Source of the DNA: an uncultured Bacteriovorax sp.
Lineage (GTDB): Bacteria; Bdellovibrionota; Bacteriovoracia; Bacteriovoracales; Bacteriovoracaceae
Assembly: GCA_946482295.1 (NCBI GenBank)
Contig: CAMLRB010000166.1
Span: 1-7,968 of the forward strand
Direction: 5' to 3'
DNA length: 7,968 nt
Shown: piece after piece, positions 1 through 6,668 of the stretch
Position numbering within the stretch: position 1 is the stretch's first letter
How the letters are laid out: the number at the start of each line of letters is the position of its first letter
Made by a program: the position numbers and the translations under genes
Notes under the pieces: model-generated
What the model saw: the letters and a program-made list of their open reading frames with translations, nothing else
The model's database searches: none
Told to the model about the DNA's origin: nothing

Positions 1-550
1 TCGATTTTTAGAATTTGCGAAAGTATCAATAGAAAGCTCACTAATTATAAATCGCCTAAATGGCATTGGTTATTTACCGCAAGAAGCGTCAGTTTTTCGC
101 GATCTTTCAATTGAAGAAAATATTTTGGCCGTGTTGGAAAACCGCTCGATGCCAAAGCGTGAACGACTGGAGATTATGGAGTCACTGATTAAGGATTTTA
201 AACTTAATCATGTCAGAACTTCAAAAGGATCTGCCCTTTCGGGTGGTGAAAGAAGAAGAGTGGAAATCGCAAGAGCGCTGGCACTCGAACCAAAATTTGT
301 GTTGCTCGATGAGCCCTTTGCCGGAGTAGATCCGCTGGCCGTTGCAGACATACAGTCTTTAATTCAAGGATTAAAGACAAGAAACATCGGAGTGTTAATC
401 ACTGACCATAACGTGCGTGAGACATTAGGAATCGTCGATCGTGCATACATCATGAATAGTGGTGAGTTACTAGTCAGCGGTAAACCAGAAGAATTAATTA
501 ACGACGAGAGAGCAAGGAAGTTCTACTTAGGAGAAGAATTCAGGATGTAA
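1..550 (+). CDS. lptB: LPS export ABC transporter ATP-binding protein LptB (5' end outside window)
   Basis: LptB is the cytoplasmic ATPase that works with LptF/LptG to extract lipopolysaccharide from the inner membrane and drive it to the outer membrane. The reading frame is open from base 2, giving 182 visible residues; roughly the first 55-60, including Walker A, lie before the window. Visible parts in order are the Q-loop region [16 protein letters not shown] (Q at visible residue 27), the ABC signature [15 protein letters not shown] (visible 79-93), Walker [14 protein letters not shown] (D103, E104) and the H-loop ITDHNVRE. The [10 protein letters not shown] string and the [14 protein letters not shown] segment are typical of LptB rather than other ABC ATPases. 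The first ~20 visible residues fit the family poorly but contain no stop. It ends 14 nt before rpoN, the usual proteobacterial neighbour, so co-transcription is likely. Confidence 0.93.
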   Translation, partial: RFLEFAKVSIESSLIINRLNGIGYLPQEASVFRDLSIEENILAVLENRSMPKRERLEIMESLIKDFKLNHVRTSKGSALSGGERRRVEIARALALEPKFVLLDEPFAGVDPLAVADIQSLIQGLKTRNIGVLITDHNVRETLGIVDRAYIMNSGELLVSGKPEELINDERARKFYLGEEFRM

Positions 551-564
551 TTCGAAAAAATTTT

Positions 565-2007
565 ATGGCCATCAAAATGTCTCAGGGCTTAAAACAGTCC
601 CAGAACTTAGCGATGACACCGCAGCTGCAACAAGCGATCAAGCTGCTTACACTCACTCACTTAGAAATGACGAACGTCATTGCTGAAGAGATGGTGGAAA
701 ACCCGATGCTGGAAGAAGCTGGGGGAGAAACAGAAGTAGAAGCTGTTTCGGAAGATCGTGAAGCCACATCAGATGATTTTCAAGAACAACCACTACTAAA
801 AGAAAAAGACGATTTTGACTGGGACTCATACGCTGATTCCTTCAACTCAAATTCATCTTCTCAACCAAACATGGCGTCTGGATCTGATTCAGATGAAATG
901 CCTGGATACGAAAACATTGTCTCAAAATCAATGACTCTCGCTGAGCACTTAGAGTGGCAGCTCAAGATGGAAACACTTTCAGATGAAGAGTGGAAAATAG
1001 CTCATCTTATCATTGGTAACATTAACGATGATGGGTATTTGGAAGTAGGACTTGATGATCTCATTGCGGAATCAGGTGTAACAAGAGAACAAGCGCTGGA
1101 TGTTTTAGAAGTTATCCAACGTCTCGATCCAGTTGGATGTGGAGCTACTAATTTGCAAGAATGTTTACTTGCTCAGGCCCGCATCGCTGAAGAACGTTCA
1201 CCACTGTTAGAAAAAATTATTCGTGACCACCTGGAAGATCTTCAAGGTAAAAACTTTGAAAAGATCGCTAAAACTCTTGCCGTCACGGTTGAACAAGTAA
1301 AGAAAACATCTCTGCTTCTTCAAAACTTTCACCCTAAACCAGGGCGCCTCGTTGCTCCTCAAGAAACACATTATATTCTTCCAGATATTTTTGTTGTCGA
1401 TGCTGGGGGAGAGTTTGTTGTTCAAGTAAATGACGAAGGCATTCCTCGTTTAAAAATCTCTAAATTGTATCAAGAAATGATTAAGCGCGGTGCTGGTCAT
1501 AAAACGGATGAAGCCTCAGAATTCGTGAAAGATAAACTGAGAGCTGCTGAATGGTTAATTAAATCAATTCAAAACCGTCAGAAGACAATTGAGAAAGTTT
1601 CCAAAGCAATCGTTGCTAAACAGCAGGACTTCTTCAAAAAAGGTCCAAAATATTTAAAGCCAATGGTTTTAAAAGATGTCGCAAATGACATTGGAATGCA
1701 CGAGTCAACTGTTTCACGTGTAACAACAAATAAGTACATGCACACACCGATCGGGACATTTGAATTAAAATATTTTTTCAACACTGGTATCGGTGGAAAA
1801 GACGGTGGTGTTGACATAGCTTCGGAAGTTCTAAAATTAAAAATTAAGGCCATTTTTGAAAGTGAGAACCCTGCGAAACCATTGTCCGATCAAAAAGTAG
1901 TAGAAATTTTAGCTCGAGAAAATCTGACTGTTGCCCGAAGAACAGTCACGAAATATCGCGAGATGCTTGGAGTACTTCCTTCATCAAAACGAAAAGAAAA
2001 AAACTAG
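565..2007 (+). CDS. rpoN: RNA polymerase sigma-54 factor RpoN
   Basis: Sigma-54 recruits core RNA polymerase to -24/-12 promoters, which open only with an AAA+ enhancer-binding activator. At 480 residues the protein is full length. Region I is the Gln/Leu-rich N terminus (about 1-50, with LAMTPQLQQAIKLL). An acidic, Ser-rich region II follows (about 51-115), then the core-binding domain (about 120-330). The helix-turn-helix is near residues 371-391 (DVANDIGMHESTVSRV). The RpoN box that reads the -24 element is ARRTVTKYRE at 457-466, one residue from the classical ARRTVAKYRE. The start at 565 lacks a clear Shine-Dalgarno; the nearest AGGA overlaps the end of lptB about 19 nt upstream, so translational coupling is possible. 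Met5 (577) is a less likely alternative. It sits between lptB and hpf, as in many Proteobacteria. Confidence 0.98.
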   Translation: MAIKMSQGLKQSQNLAMTPQLQQAIKLLTLTHLEMTNVIAEEMVENPMLEEAGGETEVEAVSEDREATSDDFQEQPLLKEKDDFDWDSYADSFNSNSSSQPNMASGSDSDEMPGYENIVSKSMTLAEHLEWQLKMETLSDEEWKIAHLIIGNINDDGYLEVGLDDLIAESGVTREQALDVLEVIQRLDPVGCGATNLQECLLAQARIAEERSPLLEKIIRDHLEDLQGKNFEKIAKTLAVTVEQVKKTSLLLQNFHPKPGRLVAPQETHYILPDIFVVDAGGEFVVQVNDEGIPRLKISKLYQEMIKRGAGHKTDEASEFVKDKLRAAEWLIKSIQNRQKTIEKVSKAIVAKQQDFFKKGPKYLKPMVLKDVANDIGMHESTVSRVTTNKYMHTPIGTFELKYFFNTGIGGKDGGVDIASEVLKLKIKAIFESENPAKPLSDQKVVEILARENLTVARRTVTKYREMLGVLPSSKRKEKN

Positions 2008-2058
2008 TATAAACACTCTCGTTTAACCGATCCGCAAGGACCATAAGTAAGGGCGACT

Positions 2059-2427
2059 ATGAAAATTACGACTTCGTTTCTGCATCTTGAACACACACCT
2101 GCGCTTGATGAGAAAATTAATAAAGAATCGGAAAGGTTGGCTAAATTTTTTCAAGATAAAGGATCGATGAAGTGGTCTTGTTATGTGAAAAACGGAGTGC
2201 ATACGGCGGAAATTTATTATCACGCTCCTAACTGTGAATATCATGCCAAAGCTAGCTGTGAGAATCTCTATCACAGCATCGATATGGCCGTTGAAAAAAT
2301 CGAAAAACAAGTCATGAAGAAAAAAGACAAATACAACAAAGTTCATCGTGATAGAACTGAAATGATCATCCTTGATCCGCTCGCTGCCTGGACGGATTAT
2401 GAGGAAGATGATGAAGATGTAGCATAA
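2059..2427 (+). CDS. hpf: Ribosome hibernation-promoting factor, short form (HPF/YfiA family)
   Basis: HPF/YfiA proteins bind the 30S decoding channel where mRNA and tRNA sit, and inactivate ribosomes during stationary phase or starvation. This 122-residue protein has the family's N-terminal beta-strand start (MKITTSFLHLEHTPALDEKI), the central strand with AEIYYHAPNCEYHAKASCENLYHSIDMAVEKIEKQV, and a Lys-rich helix end (KKKDKYNKVH). It ends in a short acidic tail (DYEEDDEDVA). It lacks the C-terminal dimerisation domain of long-form HPF, so it is a short form, slightly longer than E. coli HPF (95) or YfiA (113). The start is supported by AAGGG at 2049-2053, 5 nt before the ATG. It lies 51 nt after rpoN, a classic location. 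The Cys residues at WSC, PNC and ASC are not general family features. It could be named hpf or raiA; gene order favours hpf. Confidence 0.9.
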   Translation: MKITTSFLHLEHTPALDEKINKESERLAKFFQDKGSMKWSCYVKNGVHTAEIYYHAPNCEYHAKASCENLYHSIDMAVEKIEKQVMKKKDKYNKVHRDRTEMIILDPLAAWTDYEEDDEDVA

Positions 2428-2473
2428 TTGCCCACCTGTTCCTGTTCTGAAGTTCAAGCGATGATTGCTGCAA

Positions 2474-2746
2474 ATGAAAAAGTATTCAGTCATCGATCTG
2501 GAAACAACAGGATCTAACCGTCTAGGTCAGAAAATAATTGAGATCGCCATCATTAACTACGATGGCGATCAAATTGAAGAAGTCTTTTCCACTCTCATTC
2601 ATCCTGAAAAATTCATCTCCCATCAAATTACTCTTCTCACTGATTCACTCGCGAGCATGAAAATGAAGAACAGAGTTATGCATGTAGTTTTCATGGAGTC
2701 CTATTATGATCTCCCCAGATCTCTACTGGAATTACATTTCATCTAA
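2474..2746 (+). pseudogene. Truncated DnaQ-like (DEDD) 3'-5' exonuclease, N-terminal fragment
   Basis: The first ~55 residues read as the start of a DnaQ/PolC-epsilon-type 3'-5' exonuclease. MKKYSVIDLETTG carries the Exo I motif (D and E of DLETTG bind the catalytic metals in this family). IIEIAIINYDGDQI and FSTLIHPEKFIS follow as in intact relatives. The next stretch (HQITLLTDSLASMKMKN) still loosely follows the family pattern ITxLTGITxxML, then resemblance fades and a TAA at 2744-2746 ends the frame after 90 residues. An intact exonuclease domain needs about 160-180 residues, including Exo II and the Exo III His/Asp, and none of these is visible here. The ATG at 2474 is taken as the start; a TTG at 2465 is possible. 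No convincing Shine-Dalgarno is seen. It is probably a dead gene, though a short peptide could still be made. Confidence 0.7.
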
Positions 2747-3000
2747 ACAATGAAACCTCACTACAATATTTCCTGTCGTCGCGAATATTTTAAATACGGC
2801 CTGAAGTTAAATGCATTCTCGTTTGATGGCATTGCGGGGGAAGAATTGCGTGTGACCACCTAGAAATTAGGCAAGTTATCTTTAAATTAGGAAGAGATTC
2901 AACTTTATTTTCAGCAAGTCAATTTTTAATTCAGGCAGAGATTCATCGTCTTATTTTCCAATAAGCTGTTAAAAAAATGGAATTCAGATTTTTGAAAAAC
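2747..3000 (+). pseudogene. Decayed coding remnants between exonuclease fragment and transposase
   Basis: No intact gene is found here, but two stretches look like former coding sequence. In the same frame as the exonuclease fragment, 2750-2863 reads HYNISCRREYFKYGLKLNAF and ends at TAG 2861-2863. This faintly resembles the exonuclease segment after Exo II (AHNxxFDxxFLKxEFxxLG). In the next frame, 2842-2964 reads DHLEIRQVIFKLGRDSTLF and continues to a stop at 2962-2964. These fit a gene broken by at least one stop and one frameshift. An AT-rich hairpin, CTTATT/AATAAG, lies at 2950-2965. It is not followed by a T-run on either strand, so it is not a terminator. The family match of this part is weak; assigning it to the same exonuclease is inference. 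Confidence 0.4.
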
Positions 3001-3017
3001 GCACCCCAGAGGTGCAA
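3001..3017 (+). promoter_or_regulatory. Hairpin holding the ribosome binding site of the Y1 transposase
   Basis: GCACC (3001-3005) and GGTGC (3011-3015) are perfect inverted arms around a CCAGA loop. The Shine-Dalgarno GAGGTG (3009-3014) lies partly in the 3' arm and is followed by ATG at 3018. Folding of the mRNA would therefore hide the binding site. It also shows that the start is ATG 3018, because a GTG at 3012 would sit inside the Shine-Dalgarno. RBS sequestration is a known way that IS200 keeps its transposase low; applying it here is inference. Confidence 0.5.
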
Positions 3018-3635
3018 ATGAAGAAATTGAGAAAAGGGACACAATTAACAATGTTCAACAGAAAAAATGCCGGGAGACCGGCCAAAAATGATAGGGGAAT
3101 TCGTCACACAGCGAGACCGTTTTTAGAACGATCGACATCGCTGCATCTGACTGTGAAGATTAGAAGGGAGAAAGCTGATTTAAAAAATAAATCAATTCTT
3201 CTCTTGTTAAAACGTGCTATTCAACGAGGAAGAAGGAAAGGATTAAAAATTATTCATTATTCTTTGGAATATGATCATGTCCACATGTTAGTTGAAGCTG
3301 AGGACAACACTACGTTGGGTGTCGGAATGCAGGCGTTTGGAGTTTCACTTGCAAAGGGAATAAATAAAATAAAAAAAAAAGCAGGTGAAGTTTATAAACA
3401 TCGCTACCATTTTAGGAAGATAACTTCTGCATTAGAGTTGAAACGAGTGATGAGTTACATCTTTAATAATGGAGTGAAGCACGGCACTGCTCAAAACGTT
3501 CTAAATCCCTTCAGTTCGATTAGGGCCGAGAGAAAATGGTACTTATTTTCTGATCGGCGGATTGAGGCAGACTTCGAACTCATTAGAATTTTAGATCAAG
3601 CGCAAGTTCATTATAAAGGTGTGGAATTCACCTAA
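3018..3635 (+). CDS. REP-associated/IS200-like tyrosine transposase (Y1_Tnp, RAYT type)
   Basis: This 205-residue protein belongs to the Y1 HUH transposase superfamily, which nicks and rejoins single-stranded DNA through a 5'-phosphotyrosine. The HUH metal site is visible as YDHVHMLVEA (H87 and H89), and the expected catalytic tyrosine is Y147 in MSYIFNN. The basic N terminus (GRPAKNDRGIRHTARP), the MQAFGVSLAKGINK helix and the segment VYKHRYHFRKI match the group of lone Y1 proteins common in Deltaproteobacteria and Bdellovibrionota. There is no tnpB partner and no clear intact insertion-sequence ends. It is therefore more likely a RAYT-like domesticated or host-maintained gene than an active IS. 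It lies directly after a decayed gene, and its stop overlaps the stop of the convergent nucleotidase gene by 4 nt. The catalytic residues look intact; activity is not shown. Confidence 0.88.
   Translation: MKKLRKGTQLTMFNRKNAGRPAKNDRGIRHTARPFLERSTSLHLTVKIRREKADLKNKSILLLLKRAIQRGRRKGLKIIHYSLEYDHVHMLVEAEDNTTLGVGMQAFGVSLAKGINKIKKKAGEVYKHRYHFRKITSALELKRVMSYIFNNGVKHGTAQNVLNPFSSIRAERKWYLFSDRRIEADFELIRILDQAQVHYKGVEFT
3617..3633. repeat. Small inverted repeat at the end of the transposase gene
   Basis: AGGTG (3617-3621) and CACCT (3629-3633) form a 5-bp stem with a 7-nt loop, covering the last codons of the transposase and the stop codons of both convergent genes. It shares the AGGTG word with the hairpin at the other end of the gene (3001-3015). 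It could be a sub-terminal hairpin of a former element or a chance match. No T-run follows closely enough to call a terminator. Confidence 0.25.
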
Positions 3636-5323
3636 TAAAGTGAGCTGTTTTTTCGAAGATGTTCTGTGAAATACTGGTACTCTTTACCCAGAGGTGGCAG
3701 ATCTTTTAGAGGTTCACCTCGATCGTTTTTCGGAACAATTTCAATCCAACCGCGAGTAATCTTTCGAACAGTATCGATGTTGTTAACGACATAGCGATTT
3801 GTTGCAATTTTAAGGAGTCGATCGACTTTTTTAAGCTCAATTCCATTGAGCTTAATGTCGTAGATACGATTGATAAACGGAATACCCCATTTACGAATTT
3901 TGAAATCCACAGTTGAGGAAATCGCAGGGGAAAATGAGGTTGAAATATGCGAGTAGAGTTCCATAAAATTGAGAATTCTTTCAAAATCTTTAGTTGAAAG
4001 ATAAAATGAGACAATTTCAATTCCAGGTCGAAGCTGCTGATCAAAACCGATGGAAACTGCTTCAAAAAGTTCAGCGCGCGTGTATGGAACACCTTTATAA
4101 AGTGATGTGCGTACAAGGCCCATGGAAGTCATATAAACATCAATTGAATCAAAGAGTACATCGCTGTTTAGTTCTTTAATGATACTGTCAGTAACAAGTT
4201 TTCCCATTGGATTGGGAATGGCATGGGAGCGAATGTAGTCTTTTTTAGGTGTGAAGATTACATCTTCTGGTTTTTCTTTTTTGTGACCCATCAGAGCGAA
4301 GGCCTTTTTACGCCAAAGTTGAACTCGCTTTTCCCATTTTGCATGAGGTGAAATATCATTTGTCACTTTGACGACGTGAGACCGTTCTGGATTAAGAAGT
4401 TTTACTTTTTTTGAAGTCGTATCAAAGCTCATTTCGAGAAGACCTAAATGCTCCCCGTAAGAACCGGTTTGGTTAATAATCACATTGTTCACTTGAGCGA
4501 ATTCTACTTTGTGGGTGTGACCTGCGATGAGAACATCCAATCCCTTTAATTTTTTGGCGAGATTAATGCTTTCTTTTCCTCCTCCATGCATGGAGAGGAT
4601 GACTATGTCTGCCTTTTCTTTGCTTTTTAAGGCAGAGATTTGATTATTGAGAAGATCAGCGAGTTTATCCATTTCTTCATCAGAGTCTGAATCATCAAAA
4701 CCGACGAAGCCAACATCTTCTCTAGTAGGTCTACTCACTAGGCAACCATCAGGTCCCAAAATACCCAGGAATGCGACCTTTAATGTTCCATTTTTCCCTT
4801 TGAATTCTTTAACGAGAAACGGGCGGATTAGCTTATCACTTCCGACGAATTGTTGAAGGCGCGAATTATTCTTTAGATGGAGATTGGTGGAGATTAAAGG
4901 AATCGAACCGTAATATTTCTGGGCCTTGTTGAGCATGATTTCGAGCCCCTTGTTGTGAGCGTCGAACTCATGATTTCCAAGAGTCACTACATCAAACTTA
5001 TTTTCGAGGAAAAATTGAAGTTCTGGAAAATCTTTATCGGCAGATAAGGCGAGGCCAGAGAAAATGGTACCAGCAAAAAAATCTCCGGCATCTACACCCA
5101 TGATGATCTCGCCTTGTTTGTCTTTTTCAGATCTTAATTTTGAAATGAGAGTGGATAATCGCGCAAAACCTCCACGTCTTTCATATCCACCAGGAGCAGG
5201 TACTGCAATACCATCAAGGTGAGAATGGAGATCGTTGGTGTGGTAGATGGTGAAGTTAATTTCGGCAGAGAATGCCAAATCAATATTGAGGAGGACAATA
5301 AGGGCAAGTAGGGAGTTTTTCAT
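3632..5323 (-). CDS. Secreted 5'-nucleotidase / cyclic phosphodiesterase family protein (UshA-like)
   Basis: The protein has 563 residues. A Sec signal peptide (MKNSLLALIVLLNIDLAFSA, likely cut after A20) places it in the periplasm or outside. Residues ~21-275 form a calcineurin-like metallophosphatase domain with all metal motifs: NDLHSH (D31, H33), GDFF (D81), GNHEFD (N117, H118), MHGGG (H246) and GHTH (H269, H271). Residues ~355-520 form a 5'-nucleotidase C-terminal domain, recognisable from NPMGKLVTDSI. Its substrate motif reads SMGLVR (400-405) where UshA-type enzymes usually have NGGxR; the Arg is kept. Family members hydrolyse nucleotides, UDP-sugars or 2',3'-cyclic nucleotides; the substrate cannot be told here. 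A weak AAAGG lies only 2 nt before the start. It is divergent from the metalloprotease gene and overlaps the transposase end by 4 nt. Any ushA label would be by family only. Confidence 0.9.
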   Translation of the reverse strand: MKNSLLALIVLLNIDLAFSAEINFTIYHTNDLHSHLDGIAVPAPGGYERRGGFARLSTLISKLRSEKDKQGEIIMGVDAGDFFAGTIFSGLALSADKDFPELQFFLENKFDVVTLGNHEFDAHNKGLEIMLNKAQKYYGSIPLISTNLHLKNNSRLQQFVGSDKLIRPFLVKEFKGKNGTLKVAFLGILGPDGCLVSRPTREDVGFVGFDDSDSDEEMDKLADLLNNQISALKSKEKADIVILSMHGGGKESINLAKKLKGLDVLIAGHTHKVEFAQVNNVIINQTGSYGEHLGLLEMSFDTTSKKVKLLNPERSHVVKVTNDISPHAKWEKRVQLWRKKAFALMGHKKEKPEDVIFTPKKDYIRSHAIPNPMGKLVTDSIIKELNSDVLFDSIDVYMTSMGLVRTSLYKGVPYTRAELFEAVSIGFDQQLRPGIEIVSFYLSTKDFERILNFMELYSHISTSFSPAISSTVDFKIRKWGIPFINRIYDIKLNGIELKKVDRLLKIATNRYVVNNIDTVRKITRGWIEIVPKNDRGEPLKDLPPLGKEYQYFTEHLRKNSSLY

Positions 5324-5412
5324 AGCCTTTAAGATAACCCAAAATCTGAAATTATGGCATTCAACTTGTAATTAAATTTGCAGAGTCACTCTTATCCTTG
5401 GATTTGAATGTG

Positions 5413-5442
5413 TTGAAGCTGATCCTTATAAAGGCGTATATT
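5413..5442 (+). promoter_or_regulatory. Candidate sigma-70-type promoter for the metalloprotease-clpS-clpA run
   Basis: TTGAAG (5413-5418) and TATATT (5437-5442) are separated by 18 nt and resemble -35 and -10 boxes. The predicted transcript would begin near 5449, at the left edge of the palindrome at 5448-5466 and about 20 nt before the ATG at 5470. This is a pattern call only. Confidence 0.4.
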
Positions 5443-5447
5443 GACAG

Positions 5448-5466
5448 CTGTCTAAAATTTAGACAG
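5448..5466. promoter_or_regulatory. Perfect 19-nt palindrome (operator or 5' hairpin) before the metalloprotease start
   Basis: CTGTCTAAA and TTTAGACAG are exact 9-nt inverted arms around one central A, ending 3 nt before the ATG at 5470. A second perfect palindrome, GACAGCTGTC (5443-5452), overlaps its left edge, so GACAG/CTGTC occurs three times in 24 nt. The position just downstream of the candidate -10 fits either a repressor operator or a stem-loop at the 5' end of the mRNA. No known regulator is recognised from the motif. Confidence 0.5.
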
Positions 5467-5469
5467 TTC

Positions 5470-6654
5470 ATGCCTGTTGCTCTGGCCAGTTTTTTGTTAG
5501 TTGGTTGTGGTGCCAAAAAGACGAACCAAAGCGTCGCTCAAGATTTCTATAAAAAAGAGATCTCATTTTTAGTGATTGAAAAGGAGTGCCAAAACTCTGT
5601 AACCCAATTATCTCCACTGACGACTAGGATAAATGAGTTTTATAGTTCAATGTTGAGAGAGAGACCTCTTGCATTTTTCAACTTGCCCATTCGAATTTAT
5701 GATCATCAAGAACCACTTGTGATTTCTCCACAGGGGCTCGAAAAGGAATTTCTTCAGATAGAGGAGAGGGCGAAATCGCCGACAGAAATGCAAAGCATCC
5801 TGGCGGGCGATTTGTATCATCTTTATCAAAATGCGAACCGGTTTGAGAGTCTGAAATGTTCGTTACCTCAATTAAAGAAAAATAGAGGGGCAGATCTGAG
5901 ACCTTATTTTTCGTTGAATGAATTCTGTTTGAAAAAATCGGGAACATCTTTGTGCGCTGACGAAGTTGAAGTTCAAAATGATACTGAGCAGAGATTCCTT
6001 TATGAAAAAACAATGTCGCTATGCCGTTCTTTTAAGAGCGATGTGAGTTGCCAGGCCGACTGGATTCTTTCAAAAAAGAATGACGAAACTCATAAAGTGG
6101 TCAAGCTTTATCAAGAACGATTTCAACTAGAGAGATATGAAACGCTCTTCAAATTGAGGACTAATCACCTGCGTTTTTCTTGTGTCAAAGAAGAGCGGAC
6201 AATCATGACTATTAAAGTTTTCCAAGGTGATTGGGAACTTGAGACACTTAAAAATATGCTGAGCTATGTTTCGAAACAGTGGGGGAATGAATTCTTTAAA
6301 CTTGAGTTTGAAGTCGTTCTAGTGAGATCTCTACCTGAGGAGATCGTGGTAGAAATTGTGCCTACAAAAAGTTTTAATTCATTTGTCGTAGATGACAATC
6401 CGAGAATCGTGCATCTCAGTGATAAACTGGATTTCGCAACAAAACAGAAAGTTTTGGCCCATGAATTCGGTCATGTTCTTGGTTTTCCTGATTGTTATAT
6501 AGAGTTCTTTGACGAGAAGGAAAAAGAGTTGGTTTATTATGAGCAAGGCAAAGATGATACAAACATAATGTGCTCACTAAAGAATGGAGTGCATGCTTCA
6601 GACCAATACATTAACCAACTTCGAGAGAGATCTTGCATCTTCTCATCATTGTAG
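5470..6654 (+). CDS. Putative lipoprotein zinc metalloprotease, HExxHxxGxxD type
   Basis: No named family is certain. From ATG 5470 the protein has 394 residues. It opens with MPVALASFLLVGCGAKK, a short hydrophobic stretch with a lipobox LVGC, so C13 would be lipidated and the protein anchored outside the cytoplasm. The motif HEFGHVLGFPD (H331, E332, H335, G338, D341) is a metzincin-like zinc site with Asp as third ligand, as in snapalysin (M7). NIMCS (M367) sits where a Met-turn is expected. The middle 300 residues show no domain I recognise. Ten further Cys residues fit disulphide bonding outside the cytoplasm. The start is unsure: ATG 5470 has no Shine-Dalgarno and gives no positive charge before the hydrophobic core. 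The frame stays open upstream to TTG 5398 and GTG 5410, which would add KFRQF but a long leader. clpS follows after 14 nt. Confidence 0.75.
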   Translation: MPVALASFLLVGCGAKKTNQSVAQDFYKKEISFLVIEKECQNSVTQLSPLTTRINEFYSSMLRERPLAFFNLPIRIYDHQEPLVISPQGLEKEFLQIEERAKSPTEMQSILAGDLYHLYQNANRFESLKCSLPQLKKNRGADLRPYFSLNEFCLKKSGTSLCADEVEVQNDTEQRFLYEKTMSLCRSFKSDVSCQADWILSKKNDETHKVVKLYQERFQLERYETLFKLRTNHLRFSCVKEERTIMTIKVFQGDWELETLKNMLSYVSKQWGNEFFKLEFEVVLVRSLPEEIVVEIVPTKSFNSFVVDDNPRIVHLSDKLDFATKQKVLAHEFGHVLGFPDCYIEFFDEKEKELVYYEQGKDDTNIMCSLKNGVHASDQYINQLRERSCIFSSL

Positions 6655-6659
6655 GTGAT
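6653..6659 (+). promoter_or_regulatory. Ribosome binding site of clpS overlapping the upstream stop codon
   Basis: AGGTGAT matches the Shine-Dalgarno consensus and overlaps the TAG stop (6652-6654) of the metalloprotease gene. It is 9 nt before ATG 6669, rather far. Ribosomes ending on the upstream gene would sit on this site, so the two genes may be translationally coupled. Confidence 0.45.
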
Positions 6660-6668
6660 AATATCCAT

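Noticed and set aside
1925..1948. Inverted repeat TGACTGTT/AACAGTCA with an 8-nt loop over the RpoN box of rpoN
   Set aside because: Eight-bp arms with a flexible loop are expected about once by chance in 8 kb, and the sequence is constrained by the conserved protein motif.
2010..2025. TAAAC/GTTTA hairpin between rpoN and hpf
   Set aside because: It is a weak AT-rich 5-bp stem without a T-run, so it is not a terminator and nothing else supports it.
2023..2493. Long open frame on the minus strand opposite hpf (156 codons)
   Set aside because: It covers hpf exactly out of frame, has Phe-rich low-complexity composition, and hpf itself is a clear family match with a good ribosome binding site.
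2978..3630. Direct repeat TGGAATTCA at 2978-2986 and 3622-3630 bracketing the transposase
   Set aside because: GAATTC is common all through this window, so a 9-nt match built on it is weak evidence for a target-site duplication.
3005..3696. Direct repeat CCCAGAGGTG at 3005-3014 and 3687-3696
   Set aside because: The second copy lies inside conserved-looking nucleotidase coding sequence and a 10-nt match over this distance can be chance.
3706..4116. Open frame on the minus strand within the nucleotidase gene (136 codons)
   Set aside because: It is a shadow in another frame of a well-supported coding sequence and has no family-like features.
5678..6013. Open frame on the minus strand within the metalloprotease gene (111 codons)
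   Set aside because: It is antisense to a frame that has a signal peptide and a zinc motif, and shows no motif of its own.
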